Of a stretch of 64,000 nt of DNA, positions 37,069 to 45,511 are shown piece by piece. Within the stretch, counting starts at the first letter, position 1. Every line of letters starts with the position of its first letter. A program made the translations under genes and the position numbers. This stretch comes from Alphaproteobacteria bacterium. GTDB taxonomy: Bacteria; Pseudomonadota; Alphaproteobacteria; UBA6615. The stretch lies in assembly GCA_002727315.1 (NCBI GenBank), contig PBWR01000010.1:1-64000 (forward strand). The letters are read 5' to 3'. Below the pieces are notes generated by a model. It was not told the DNA's origin. It saw nothing but the letters and a program-made list of their open reading frames with translations, and made no database searches.

Positions 37069-37303
37069 GCGGTTAGGTGGTTTGGTGGTGAAGAAACGCA
37101 TACGGGTTATTAAGGGAAGCAAGAGTTCCCAGAACCACGATATCTTCGGTGGTAAGGCACAAATCCTATGTGTTCCTCAATCTGGTGACGTGTGGCAGTT
37201 CCGTATGTGGATTACAGAGGAGAAGAAATATCTCCGGAAATCCTTACAAACGAGAGACTTTGAGGCAGCAAACCAGAGACTGAATGAATTACTAGGCGGC
37301 TAG
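37067..37303 (+). pseudogene. Tyrosine integrase, N-terminal stub
   Basis: A 78-residue frame whose middle, GDVWQFRMWITEEKKYLRKS followed by LQTRDFEAANQRLNELL, matches the N-terminal arm-binding domain of phage-type integrases (VWQ-R-........R.SL.TRD...A). The core-binding and catalytic domains (R, H-x-x-R, Y) are missing; the frame stops at 37301-37303, overlapping the stop of the methyltransferase on the other strand. Base composition is AT-rich, unlike the host. It is probably the left end of an element that has been deleted. The start is uncertain (GTG at 37067, 37085 or 37088). Confidence 0.65.
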
Positions 37304-37995
37304 TCGATCCGTACCAGCACGCGCCCGTCCAGCGCGGTCAACCCGATATAGCTGTAGCGAACGCCGTTGGTCTGACAGAACTCGGCCCACGCCTTGTGCT
37401 CGTGCAGCTTCCAGCCCGGATAGTTGAAGTACTCGTCGAACAGCACCAGCGTGCCGGTCTGCAGATGCGGGCCGATATGCTCGAGGATGGTCACGGTCGA
37501 GCTGTAGAGGTCACAGTCGATATGCGCGAAGCTCACCGGGCCCGCATTCTCGGCCATAAATCCGGGCAGGCTGTCTTCGAACAGGCCGCGGACCAGGGAG
37601 ACGTTGGACGGCACTTTCGGCACCGCCTTCTGCTCGAATGCGCCGGATGTCTCCACATGGCCGGTCCAGTCTCCCGGCAGGCCCGAGAAGCTGTCGAAGC
37701 CGTAGACCGTCTTCCCGGCGGGCGCGTGCGCCGCGATCGCCCGGATCGTGTTGCCCGTCGCCACGCCGAACTCCAGGAACAAGCCGTCCGGGTTGGCGTT
37801 GCCCACCGCGTGTTCGATGATCTGGCGATGCTGGGCGAAGATCTGCGCCTCGGGCATGTTGGCCTGCACATAGTCCGCAGCTTCGTCGCGCGCGCGTATC
37901 TGCAGCTCATAGAGTAGGTTGCGCGCGTAGTATTTGTAGAAGAACCGCTGGATCAACCGTTCGGAAAATGATCTGCGTGTTCGCATGGGGTTCAA
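37300..37995 (-). CDS. TylF/MycF-like SAM-dependent methyltransferase
   Basis: A 231-residue class I methyltransferase resembling the macrocin O-methyltransferase family: SAM motif GLFLEFGVATGNTIRAIA, VYGFDSFSGLPGDW, and the metal-site region VSFAHIDCDLYSSTVTILEH with LVLFDEYFNYPGW. These enzymes O-methylate sugars or small molecules; here the substrate could be a surface sugar, but nothing nearby supports that. No membrane segment is seen. ATG at 37995 or 37986 would both do. Confidence 0.85.
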   Translation of the reverse strand: MNPMRTRRSFSERLIQRFFYKYYARNLLYELQIRARDEAADYVQANMPEAQIFAQHRQIIEHAVGNANPDGLFLEFGVATGNTIRAIAAHAPAGKTVYGFDSFSGLPGDWTGHVETSGAFEQKAVPKVPSNVSLVRGLFEDSLPGFMAENAGPVSFAHIDCDLYSSTVTILEHIGPHLQTGTLVLFDEYFNYPGWKLHEHKAWAEFCQTNGVRYSYIGLTALDGRVLVRID

Positions 37996-38205
37996 CCTTG
38001 AGCTTTTCGCGGGCCGGTTATGTGCCGGATTGTCCGGTGGCCCGATATGAGCTGGACGTTATCAGTTTGCGGCGATTGGTGACAATCGCGGCAAGGGACT
38101 CCGACGTTCACGCCGGTCACGAATTCGACTAAATAGGGTCAGGGCATCCCGGGTTCAGGCCGCAGTCGGCACGCCAGGACCATCGGGTGCGGGGGCTGGG
38201 AGACA

Positions 38206-38936
38206 ATGGCGACCGCGACGAAGAATGAACTGGGCCAGGAATTCGGTTTCCCGCTGCCCGATTGGACACCACCGCCACCGCCGCCCCGCGTGGTGTTGAC
38301 GGGTCGCTATTGCCGGATCGAACCGCCGGATATCGGGGCCCATTCCGAGGATCCGCACCGACACTACTGCGTCGACGCGGAGGGACGTGACTGGAGCTAT
38401 CTGCCCTACGGGCCTTTCGACGAAATCGGGCGCTTCCGCGACTGGCTCGCCGAAAATTGTCTCGGCGACGACCCGCTGTTTTTACCATCGTCGACACCGA
38501 ACAGGACGGGGCGACCGGGATGGCCAGCTATCTCAACATCAAGCCCGTCTACGGGACGATCGAGGTTGGCCATATTCACTATTCGCCGGCGCTCCAGAAC
38601 CGGTGCGCCGCGACCGAGGCGATGTACCTGATGATGGGGAATGCCTTCGATATCGGCTACCGGCGCTATGAATGGAAGTGCACCGCGCTGAACCAGCGCT
38701 CGCGCCGTGCGGCCGCGCGCTACGTATTTTTCTACAAGGGCTTGTTTCGCCAGCACATGGTGGTCCGCGATCACAACCGGGACAGCGCCTGGTTCGCCTG
38801 TGTCGACGGGGAGTGGCCGCAACTCAAGGCGGCCTATGAAACCTGGCTCGACCCGCCGAATTTCCACGAGGCCGATCAACAGCGCCAGAGCCTGTCGGCG
38901 TTGACGGACCCCATCCTCGTGGCGCGAGAACAGTGA
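38206..38936 (+). pseudogene. GNAT (RimJ/RimL-like) acetyltransferase with one frameshift
   Basis: The first part (MATATKNELGQEFGFPLPDW to RDWLAENCLGDDPLF) and the second (FTIVDTEQDGATGMASYLNI, VGHIHYSPALQNRCAATEAM, YRRYEWKCTALNQRSRRAAA) are one protein of the succinyl/acetyl-transferase type in two frames. The break is at five T residues, 38479-38483; six would restore LFFTIVDT and a complete protein of about 243 residues. Both halves otherwise look intact, so this is either a very recent mutation or a base-calling error. The next gene begins 7 bp later. Confidence 0.8.
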
Positions 38937-38943
38937 GAATACG

Positions 38944-40143
38944 ATGAGCATGTCCGACGCCCGCAAGGCCGAATGGTCGCTGAAATACCCCACGATCGAA
39001 GATCTGCGGTTGCGGGGCCGCCGGCGCACTCCGCGCTTCGCCTTCGACTATGTCGACGGAGCGGTGGGGGCGAGCGAGCTGAACATGGTGCGCAATGCCG
39101 AAGCGCTGGATGCGATCGAGATCGTGCCGCGCTACGGCAGCGTGAATTTCACTGCCAACACCGAAGTCGAACTGTTCGGCGAAACCTATGCGATGCCCGT
39201 TGCGATCGCCCCAATGGGCATTCCAAGCCTCGTCCTGCCGAACGGTGAGGAGGTGATGGCACGGGCGGCCCAGGCGCACCGTTTCCCCCTGGCGCTGGGC
39301 TGTGTGGCCGGGGCGACGGTCGAACGTATTGCCGAGCTGGCGCCGGACAATCTCTGGTTCCAGCTCTACCGTCAGCCGGCCAACGAGTTGGCGGTGGACA
39401 TGGATTTGGTGCGCCGCGCCGGGGATGTCGGCGTGAAAGTGCTGATCGTCACTCTGGACGTGCCGTCGCGGGCCAAGCGGCCGCGCGAACGCCGCGACCG
39501 GCTGGTCATCCCCTACAGCCACAGCGTGCGAACGGTTACGGAGGCGCTCAAGCACCCAACCTGGCTTATGGCCTATCTGCGCCACGGCATGCGGCCGTTC
39601 GCGAACTACCGGCCCTATGCGGGCGAGAATGCGAGCGATAAGGACGTGATCGAGTTCGTCCGGCGCGAGACCGTGGGCGCGTTCACCTGGGACGAGGTGG
39701 CCCAGTTCCGCGACGCCTGGCCCGGACCTCTCGTGGTCAAGGGGTTGCTGCACCCCGGCGATGCGGAGCGCGCTGTATCAATCGGTGCGGACGGGATCGA
39801 GGTGTCCAATCATGGCGGCCGCCAGCTCGAGGCTGCGCCGCCGGCGATCGACTGCCTGCCGGCCGTGGTGGACGCCATAGGCGGGCGGGCAAAGATCCTG
39901 TTTGACAGCGGTATTCGCAGCGGCATCGATGTCGTGCGCGCAATGGCGCTCGGTGCGGACTTCACCCTCGCCGGGCGCGCCTTCATGTATGGCCTGTGCG
40001 CGCTGGGCGAGGAGGGGCCGGAATACGTCGCCTCATTCTTCCAGGACGAGATCGCGGTGGCCATGCGCCAGATCGGCGTCCAGACCTATGCCGAGTTGCG
40101 CGATCTCGACATTCGCCACCCGGGTGCGTTCAACTTCGGTTGA
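38944..40143 (+). CDS. FMN-dependent alpha-hydroxy acid dehydrogenase
   Basis: A 399-residue TIM-barrel flavoenzyme of the lactate dehydrogenase/glycolate oxidase family. Features are the N-terminal FAFDYVDGAVGASELNMVRN, the flavin motif VAIAPMGIPSLVLPNGEEVM, the catalytic histidine in VSNHGGRQLEAAPPAIDCLP, and DSGIRSGIDVVRAMALGADF for phosphate binding. Such enzymes usually oxidise L-lactate, glycolate or mandelate. It overlaps the next small frame by 4 bp and lies a few kilobases from a murQ cluster that releases lactate, a link I only infer. Confidence 0.92.
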   Translation: MSMSDARKAEWSLKYPTIEDLRLRGRRRTPRFAFDYVDGAVGASELNMVRNAEALDAIEIVPRYGSVNFTANTEVELFGETYAMPVAIAPMGIPSLVLPNGEEVMARAAQAHRFPLALGCVAGATVERIAELAPDNLWFQLYRQPANELAVDMDLVRRAGDVGVKVLIVTLDVPSRAKRPRERRDRLVIPYSHSVRTVTEALKHPTWLMAYLRHGMRPFANYRPYAGENASDKDVIEFVRRETVGAFTWDEVAQFRDAWPGPLVVKGLLHPGDAERAVSIGADGIEVSNHGGRQLEAAPPAIDCLPAVVDAIGGRAKILFDSGIRSGIDVVRAMALGADFTLAGRAFMYGLCALGEEGPEYVASFFQDEIAVAMRQIGVQTYAELRDLDIRHPGAFNFG

Positions 40144-40403
40144 GCCGGTCAGCTTTTCCCGCCGCGATTCTGGCCGCCCTGCTGCGGCGGCTGCGCTGGC
40201 GGTGGTGGGCGTGGCGGCTCGGCCACACGTCCCTGGCGGTCATCACCGTCGTCGGGAGCGTTGTCCATGCAGTGCTGATCGAGGGCACCATGGAGCCGGT
40301 CACGAAAATCCTGCTCTGTGTGCTTGTCCTCGCTGCGACCGCCAAGGTTCTTTTCGATTTGCGGGTCTGGACGACCCAGACGCACCGGAAGGCGAAATCC
40401 TAG
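40140..40403 (+). CDS. Small membrane protein, ferric-reductase-like helix pair
   Basis: An 87-residue frame starting at TTG 40140, which overlaps the previous stop (TTGA). It begins with an Arg/Trp-rich stretch (LRRLRWRWWAWRLGHTSLAV) then two hydrophobic helices (ITVVGSVVHAVLIEG and KILLCVLVLAATAKVLF). The WRLGH...VHAVL pattern resembles one helix pair of ferric reductase-like membrane domains. It is too short for that family, so it may be a fragment. Low certainty. Confidence 0.45.
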   Translation: MSRSAFPAAILAALLRRLRWRWWAWRLGHTSLAVITVVGSVVHAVLIEGTMEPVTKILLCVLVLAATAKVLFDLRVWTTQTHRKAKS

Positions 40404-40484
40404 TCGCCGGCGGGGTGTCCGTTTGAGTTGTGCGGCGGCTGGATCGCGGCTAAATGAAGCCTTCGCGGACTGCGAAAACGGTGG

Positions 40485-41507
40485 ATGGACGTGGACAAAC
40501 GCCTGAAAAATCAGCAGGTCGCACCGATCTCGGTGGCGCCGATGATGGACTGGACCGACCGGCACGAGCGGTACTTCCTGCGCCTCATCTCGCGCCATGT
40601 ACGCCTGTACACCGAGATGGTGACCACCGCCGCGATCGTGCACGGACCGCGCGATCGGCTGCTGGCCTTCGATCCGGCCGAGCACCCCGTGGCGCTGCAG
40701 CTGGGTGGCTCTGACCCCGAAGCGCTGGCCGAATGCGCGCGTATCGGCGTCGATCTGGGCTATGACGAGATCAACCTCAATGTGGGATGTCCCTCGGACC
40801 GGGTGCAATCGGGCCGCTTCGGCGCCTGCCTGATGACCGAGCCCGACCTGGTGGCGCGCTGTGTGGCGGCCATGCGGGCGGCGGTCGATGTGCCGGTCAC
40901 CGTGAAACACCGGATCGCGATCGACGACATGCCGGAATGGGAAACCCTCAAGGGCTTCGTCGATACGGTCAGCAGCGCAGGCTGTGAGCGTTTCATCGTC
41001 CATGCACGCAAGGCCTGGCTCCAAGGCCTGAGCCCGCGCGAGAACCGCGAAGTGCCGCCCCTGCATTATGGACTGGTGCACCGCCTGAAGGCCGAACGCC
41101 CGGACCTGCACATCTCGATCAATGGCGGGATAGAGACGCTCGACGCCGCCGCTGCCCAACTTGCGCATGTGGATGGCGTGATGATCGGGCGCGCCGCCTA
41201 CCAGAACCCCTTCATCATGGCCGAGGCGGACCGCATGTTTTTCGCGGCCGAAGGCGAGCCGCCGTCACGCCACGCGGTGGTTGACGAATATTGTGCCTAT
41301 ATCGCGCGCCAGACGTCTGCCGGTGTCCCGCTGATTTCCATGACCCGGCATATCCTCGGTCTGTTCAACGGATCGCGCGGTGCGCGCGCCTGGCGGCGCT
41401 ACCTGTCCGAGAATGCACCGGGTTTCTCCGGTGGCCCGGGTGCCGCCGCGCGACTGGTGCATGACGCGGCCCAGCTCGTGGAAACGGATACGCGTGTGGC
41501 GGCGTAA
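40485..41507 (+). CDS. dusA: tRNA-dihydrouridine synthase A
   Basis: DusA reduces U20/U20a in tRNA D-loops using FMN and NADPH. The 340-residue protein has the start VAPISVAPMMDWTDRHERYF, FMN-binding NLNVGCPSDRVQSGRFGACL with the catalytic cysteine in GAC, VKHRIAID, and FIVHARKAWLQGLSPRENRE, the loop that distinguishes DusA from DusB/C. GRAAYQNPF completes the barrel. Length is typical. Confidence 0.96.
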   Translation: MDVDKRLKNQQVAPISVAPMMDWTDRHERYFLRLISRHVRLYTEMVTTAAIVHGPRDRLLAFDPAEHPVALQLGGSDPEALAECARIGVDLGYDEINLNVGCPSDRVQSGRFGACLMTEPDLVARCVAAMRAAVDVPVTVKHRIAIDDMPEWETLKGFVDTVSSAGCERFIVHARKAWLQGLSPRENREVPPLHYGLVHRLKAERPDLHISINGGIETLDAAAAQLAHVDGVMIGRAAYQNPFIMAEADRMFFAAEGEPPSRHAVVDEYCAYIARQTSAGVPLISMTRHILGLFNGSRGARAWRRYLSENAPGFSGGPGAAARLVHDAAQLVETDTRVAA

Positions 41508-42456
41508 TGCCTCGATATACCCGCCGACCAGCTGGATTTCGGCCCCGCCCATACCCTGCTTGAAGCGTGCGACACCCGGCGCATCCTCGTTGATGCCCCC
41601 CAGGTCGAACCATTAGTAACCCTCTGACTGCAATCGCTCGGCGGCGTGCCAGAGCAGCAGATGGGTTGCGCGCAGTTCCCGGCCCTTATCGCCGGTCCAG
41701 TTGACCAGATAGGTCGCGGCCTTGCCGTGATGGGCAAGCAGGATGCCGGCGACCAGAAGACGTATCCCGGCGGTCTCGTTTCCAAACTCCCGCAGGTCCT
41801 CCAGAATGGCGGCCGATGGGCCGCGATATCCGCCCAAATCCATATGTTCGGCATGACGCTCGATCAGCCAATCGAGCCGGTCGCACGCCGGATCGTCGAT
41901 GACGGTCAACCCGTTGCGTTTGCCCTGGACCAGGCTGTTGCGCCAGTTCTGCCTGAAGTTCGCACACATATCCTCAACAGAGCAGTCGAGATCGAGCCAG
42001 ATCGTCCGGTATCCTTCGGCCACGCGCTTGAAACCCGACAGCGCCATCTGTCCGCGATGGTCCGGTGTATCCTTGAGTTCGGGATGGAATGTAACGGGCC
42101 GCCCGCGGCGCAACCGGTAGCGTTTGCGCAGAAGTTCGAGTGCCAGTTTCTGCATCTCGCCGGGGATCTCGTCGTGGATCCAGAGCGAGCCGCGATAGAT
42201 GGTTTGGCTGCCCTGGGGTGCCGAAGGCCGGTTTGCCGTGGGCGACAATCATGCCGATCGGCTGTTTGTTGAAGCGGATCAACCCGAAATCCGCCTTCTG
42301 TTCCTGGGTCTTGTGGACCGCCAGCGCATAGGCCGATGACTGGGTCAGGCTGGGACGCTTGCAGGCGGCGAGCATGGTGTCCCACTGGTCGCGTGTGTGC
42401 TTGTTCCAGGTAATCCGGAACGGGTTGAGCTCGATCGGCGCCGACAATGTGCTCAA
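41508..42456 (-). pseudogene. FemAB/BioF2-like acyl- or aminoacyltransferase, broken
   Basis: Three pieces give one protein: FRITWNKHTRDQWDTMLAAC to IGMIVAHGKPAFG; then, in another frame, QTIYRGSLWIHDEIPGEMQK, RTIWLDLDCSVEDMCANFRQ, NWRNSLVQGKRNGL and AAILEDLREFG; and, after TAA, WFDLGGINEDAPGVARFKQG. This is the GNAT-like fold of peptidoglycan bridge (FemAB) enzymes. There is a frameshift between about 42205 and 42236 and a stop codon at about 41622 inside the conserved Y-WFDLGG. Its TTG start overlaps the murQ stop (TTGA), so it was translationally coupled to murQ before inactivation. Confidence 0.8.
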
Positions 42457-43352
42457 CTTTCGCCTTGCAGCGTGGCCAGGGCATGGCGCAGGTCGCCGTC
42501 ATTGGCCTCGAGCAGGGTGTTGGCATCGTCGAGCGTCAGCCCCCGCGCGACCAGAATGGCCGGCTTCACGGCCTGGTCGCAGGCTGCAAGCGCCGCGCGG
42601 GCTGCATCCTCATCGACCTTGGCGGCTTCCACGACGATCCGTAAGGCGCGTTCGCGCAGCTTGTCGCTCGACGCGATGACGTCGACCATCATGCCTCCGT
42701 ACACGCGGCCCATGCGGATCATCATCAGGGTCGATATCAGGTTCAGCGTCACCTTCTGCGCGGTGCCGGCGGTCATTCGCGTGGAACCCCCGATCGGTTC
42801 CGGCCCGGTCTCCAGCACGATCGAATGTTCGGCGGCCTGCAGCAGCGATGTGTCCGGATTGTTGGCGATCCCGATGGTCAGTGCGCCGGCGGCCCGCGCG
42901 GCCTGGCAGGCGGTGACGGCATAGGGTGTGACCCCGCTCGCCGACAGGAACACACACACATCGCCGGGCCCGACGGACAGCGAATTGACATCGGCTTGTG
43001 CCTGTTCGGCATCGTCCTCGGCCCCTTCGGCCGTGCGGGTCAGGGCATCAGGCCCGCCCGCGATCAAATAGGCGAGGCGTTCGGTCGGCCAGCCGAAGGT
43101 GGGAACCAATTCGACACCGTCCTGGACCCCAAGGCGCGCCGAGGTTCCGGCCCCGCCATAGACGATGCGTCCGGCGGGGTTCTGGCGCAGGCATTCGGCG
43201 GCGGCACCGGCGGCAGCGGCCAATGCTGGCCCGGCCCCACGCACCGCCGCGATGCCGTTGGCCTGGGCATCGAGGATGGCGGCGATGATATCCGCGTCAT
43301 CGCGGGTTTCGAGATCGCGGAATGCGTCGGAGAATTTTTCAGTCTTTCGCAT
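42453..43352 (-). CDS. murQ: N-acetylmuramic acid 6-phosphate etherase
   Basis: MurQ cleaves the lactyl ether of MurNAc-6-phosphate to give GlcNAc-6-phosphate and D-lactate, a key step in re-use of cell wall sugars. The 299-residue protein has the SIS-domain signatures GRIVYGGAGTSARLGVQDGV, GDVCVFLSASGVTPYAV, and the family hallmark GPEPIGGSTRMTAGTAQKVT LN region followed by VYGGMMVDVIASSDKL. The helical C-terminus is present. It is divergent from the kinase gene across about 125 bp. Confidence 0.96.
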   Translation of the reverse strand: MRKTEKFSDAFRDLETRDDADIIAAILDAQANGIAAVRGAGPALAAAAGAAAECLRQNPAGRIVYGGAGTSARLGVQDGVELVPTFGWPTERLAYLIAGGPDALTRTAEGAEDDAEQAQADVNSLSVGPGDVCVFLSASGVTPYAVTACQAARAAGALTIGIANNPDTSLLQAAEHSIVLETGPEPIGGSTRMTAGTAQKVTLNLISTLMMIRMGRVYGGMMVDVIASSDKLRERALRIVVEAAKVDEDAARAALAACDQAVKPAILVARGLTLDDANTLLEANDGDLRHALATLQGES

Positions 43353-43478
43353 GTGCCTGTTTGCCTGCGGTCACGAATCCTCCATAGCATATGAACCCGC
43401 GCCGCCCATTTGTGAAACGGGTGCGACGCGGGCCGTGGTGTAGGATGACGGCGGCTAGAGGAGTGGCGACGACAGGCG

Positions 43479-44384
43479 ATGGACGCGCGTTTGTACTGTT
43501 GTGTCGACGGAGGTGCCAGCAACACGCGGGTGGCTTTGTATGACGATACCGGCCACCGGATCGGGCTGACCGTGACCGGCCCGACCAGCCTGACCGTGCG
43601 CGGCACCGAGGCATGGGACGAAATACTCGCCGCGCTTGAAACCCTGTCGCGTGCGGTTTCGCTGGACGGGGAGTATCTGGCGCACACCCATTTCGGAATT
43701 GGCCTGGCTGGTGCGAACAACAATTCGCAGCGTGAAAAATTTCTCGCCGCAGCACCGTCTGCCGGCGCCTTGCGGGTCTCGACAGATGCCTATATCGCCG
43801 CGCTGGGCGCCCATGGCGGGACACCGGGTGCCGTCATCATCGTCGGCACGGGCAGTGTCGGATACCGGATCGAGGCGGCCGGGCGCTGCCGCCTGGTCGG
43901 TGGTTGGGGGTTCCCGATCGGTGATGAAGGCAGCGGGGCCTGGATCGGTCGCCAGGCCGTGGACCAGGCCGCCCGGATACTGGACACGCGCTACCGGAGC
44001 TCGGTCACCGATCTGCATCGCGCTATCATCGAGCGGACCGGGCATTCCCGTGACGAGCTGCTGGGCTGGTTGCTCGGCGCGCCGCCGGCCCGGTTCGCGG
44101 ATCTGGCGCCGGTCGTCGTCGAATTCGCCGCGGCAGGCGACATAGCGGCGCTGGATATTGTCGGAGAGGCCGGACGTGAGATCGACGCGCTGGCCGATGC
44201 GCTGGACCCCGGACGTAGTGTCCCCCTGTCGCTGGTCGGCGGGCTCGCGGAGCCGCTGCGGCCGTTCCTGCCCGAACGTTTGCAGCGCTGGGCGCGCGAA
44301 CCCCGCGAAGAACCCATCAGCGGGGCACTGATGCTGGCCCAGGGTCGCGCACCCGAAGAAACCATCATGTGGCAGGGGCGGTGA
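43479..44384 (+). CDS. BadF/BcrA-type sugar kinase (GlcNAc or MurNAc kinase)
   Basis: A 301-residue ASKHA kinase. The phosphate-1 loop is CCVDGGASNTRVALYDDTG, phosphate-2 VIIVGTGSVGYRI, and the adenosine site lies in PLSLVGGLAEPL; GDEGSGAWIGRQAV is the BadF/NagK hallmark. Eukaryotic and bacterial members phosphorylate GlcNAc, and the clostridial MurK does both GlcNAc and MurNAc. Beside murQ, nagA and a muramidase, MurNAc is the natural substrate to propose. Its stop is 2 bp before nagA's ATG. Confidence 0.87.
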   Translation: MDARLYCCVDGGASNTRVALYDDTGHRIGLTVTGPTSLTVRGTEAWDEILAALETLSRAVSLDGEYLAHTHFGIGLAGANNNSQREKFLAAAPSAGALRVSTDAYIAALGAHGGTPGAVIIVGTGSVGYRIEAAGRCRLVGGWGFPIGDEGSGAWIGRQAVDQAARILDTRYRSSVTDLHRAIIERTGHSRDELLGWLLGAPPARFADLAPVVVEFAAAGDIAALDIVGEAGREIDALADALDPGRSVPLSLVGGLAEPLRPFLPERLQRWAREPREEPISGALMLAQGRAPEETIMWQGR

Positions 44385-44386
44385 GC

Positions 44387-45496
44387 ATGGCGGCGCAAGG
44401 CACGAAGCAACGGGAAGGTCGGATCCTCACCCCGGACGGCTGGGTCGATGGCCGGATCACCTTCGACAGCCATGTTGCGGAGATCCTCCCGGGTGAGATT
44501 CCCCAGGGGGCACCGCACATCGTGCCCGGGTTCGTCGATCTGCACGTGCCCGGCGGTGGCGGGGCGGACGTGATGCAGGGGGCCGATGCCGTCCGGACGG
44601 CGGCCCGAACCCACGCGCGGCACGGCACGACATCGTTTCTGCCCGCGACCATCACGGCGCCCGGGGAAGAACTGCGCACGGCGCTGGCGGGTGTCGGTGC
44701 CGTCCAGCGCGATCGCCAGCCCGGCGAGGCCCGGGTCCTGGGTGCCCACATGGAGGGCCCCTATATCAACGCGGCCCGCCTCGGCGCCCAGCCCCCGTTT
44801 GCTCGCGAGGCAACCCCTGCCTTCGTCGATGAGGTGATCGCCGGCGATGTTGTGAGATTGGTGACGCTGGCGCCGGAGATTCCCGGTGGCCTCGATCTGG
44901 TGCGCGCGTTTGCCGAAGCCGGGATTGCCGTGCAGATCGGGCATTCGGATGCGGACTATGAGACCGCGTGCGCGGCCCTGGCGGCCGGCGCGGGCGGTTT
45001 CACTCATCTGTTCAATGCCATGTCTGCGCTTCATCACCGCGCGCCGGGGGTCGTCGGTGCCGCGCTGGCCCACGGGGAATACGCCGCGATCATCCCTGAC
45101 GGCGTACATGTCTCCGATGGCGCGATGTTGGCCGCGCTGCGTGCCATTCCGCGCCTGTTCGCCGTGACCGACGCCACCGCGGCCGCAGGGATGCCTGACG
45201 GGGAATATCCGCTCGGCAGCCACCGGGTGACGAAGCGCGACGCCAGCGTGTTCCTTGATGAGGACACGCTGGCTGGCAGCGCGCTGACCATGGATCGGGG
45301 GTTGGAAAACCTGCTCGCGCTGGGACTGGAACTCGACGATGCGTGCCGCCGGATCTCGACTTATCCGGCGGATTTCCTGGGGATTGGCGACCGTGGACGG
45401 ATCGCACCGGGGAGTTGGGCCGATCTAGTCCTGCTCGAAGATGGGCAGCGTATCTCCGAGATCATCGTCGAAGGCGAGGCGATCCCCGCTACGTGA
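44387..45496 (+). CDS. nagA: N-acetylglucosamine-6-phosphate deacetylase
   Basis: NagA removes acetate from GlcNAc-6-phosphate to give GlcN-6-phosphate. The 369-residue amidohydrolase carries PGFVDLHVPGGGGADVMQG, the metal glutamate loop VLGAHMEGPYINAARLGAQP, a histidine in QIGHSD, FTHLFNAMSALHHRAPGVVG and the catalytic aspartate region FAVTDATAAAGMPDGEY. ATG 44387 is 2 bp after the kinase stop; GTG 44369 and 44381 are also in frame. It continues the MurNAc route. Confidence 0.95.
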   Translation: MAAQGTKQREGRILTPDGWVDGRITFDSHVAEILPGEIPQGAPHIVPGFVDLHVPGGGGADVMQGADAVRTAARTHARHGTTSFLPATITAPGEELRTALAGVGAVQRDRQPGEARVLGAHMEGPYINAARLGAQPPFAREATPAFVDEVIAGDVVRLVTLAPEIPGGLDLVRAFAEAGIAVQIGHSDADYETACAALAAGAGGFTHLFNAMSALHHRAPGVVGAALAHGEYAAIIPDGVHVSDGAMLAALRAIPRLFAVTDATAAAGMPDGEYPLGSHRVTKRDASVFLDEDTLAGSALTMDRGLENLLALGLELDDACRRISTYPADFLGIGDRGRIAPGSWADLVLLEDGQRISEIIVEGEAIPAT

Positions 45497-45511
45497 CCGC
45501 CGGGCAATTGC

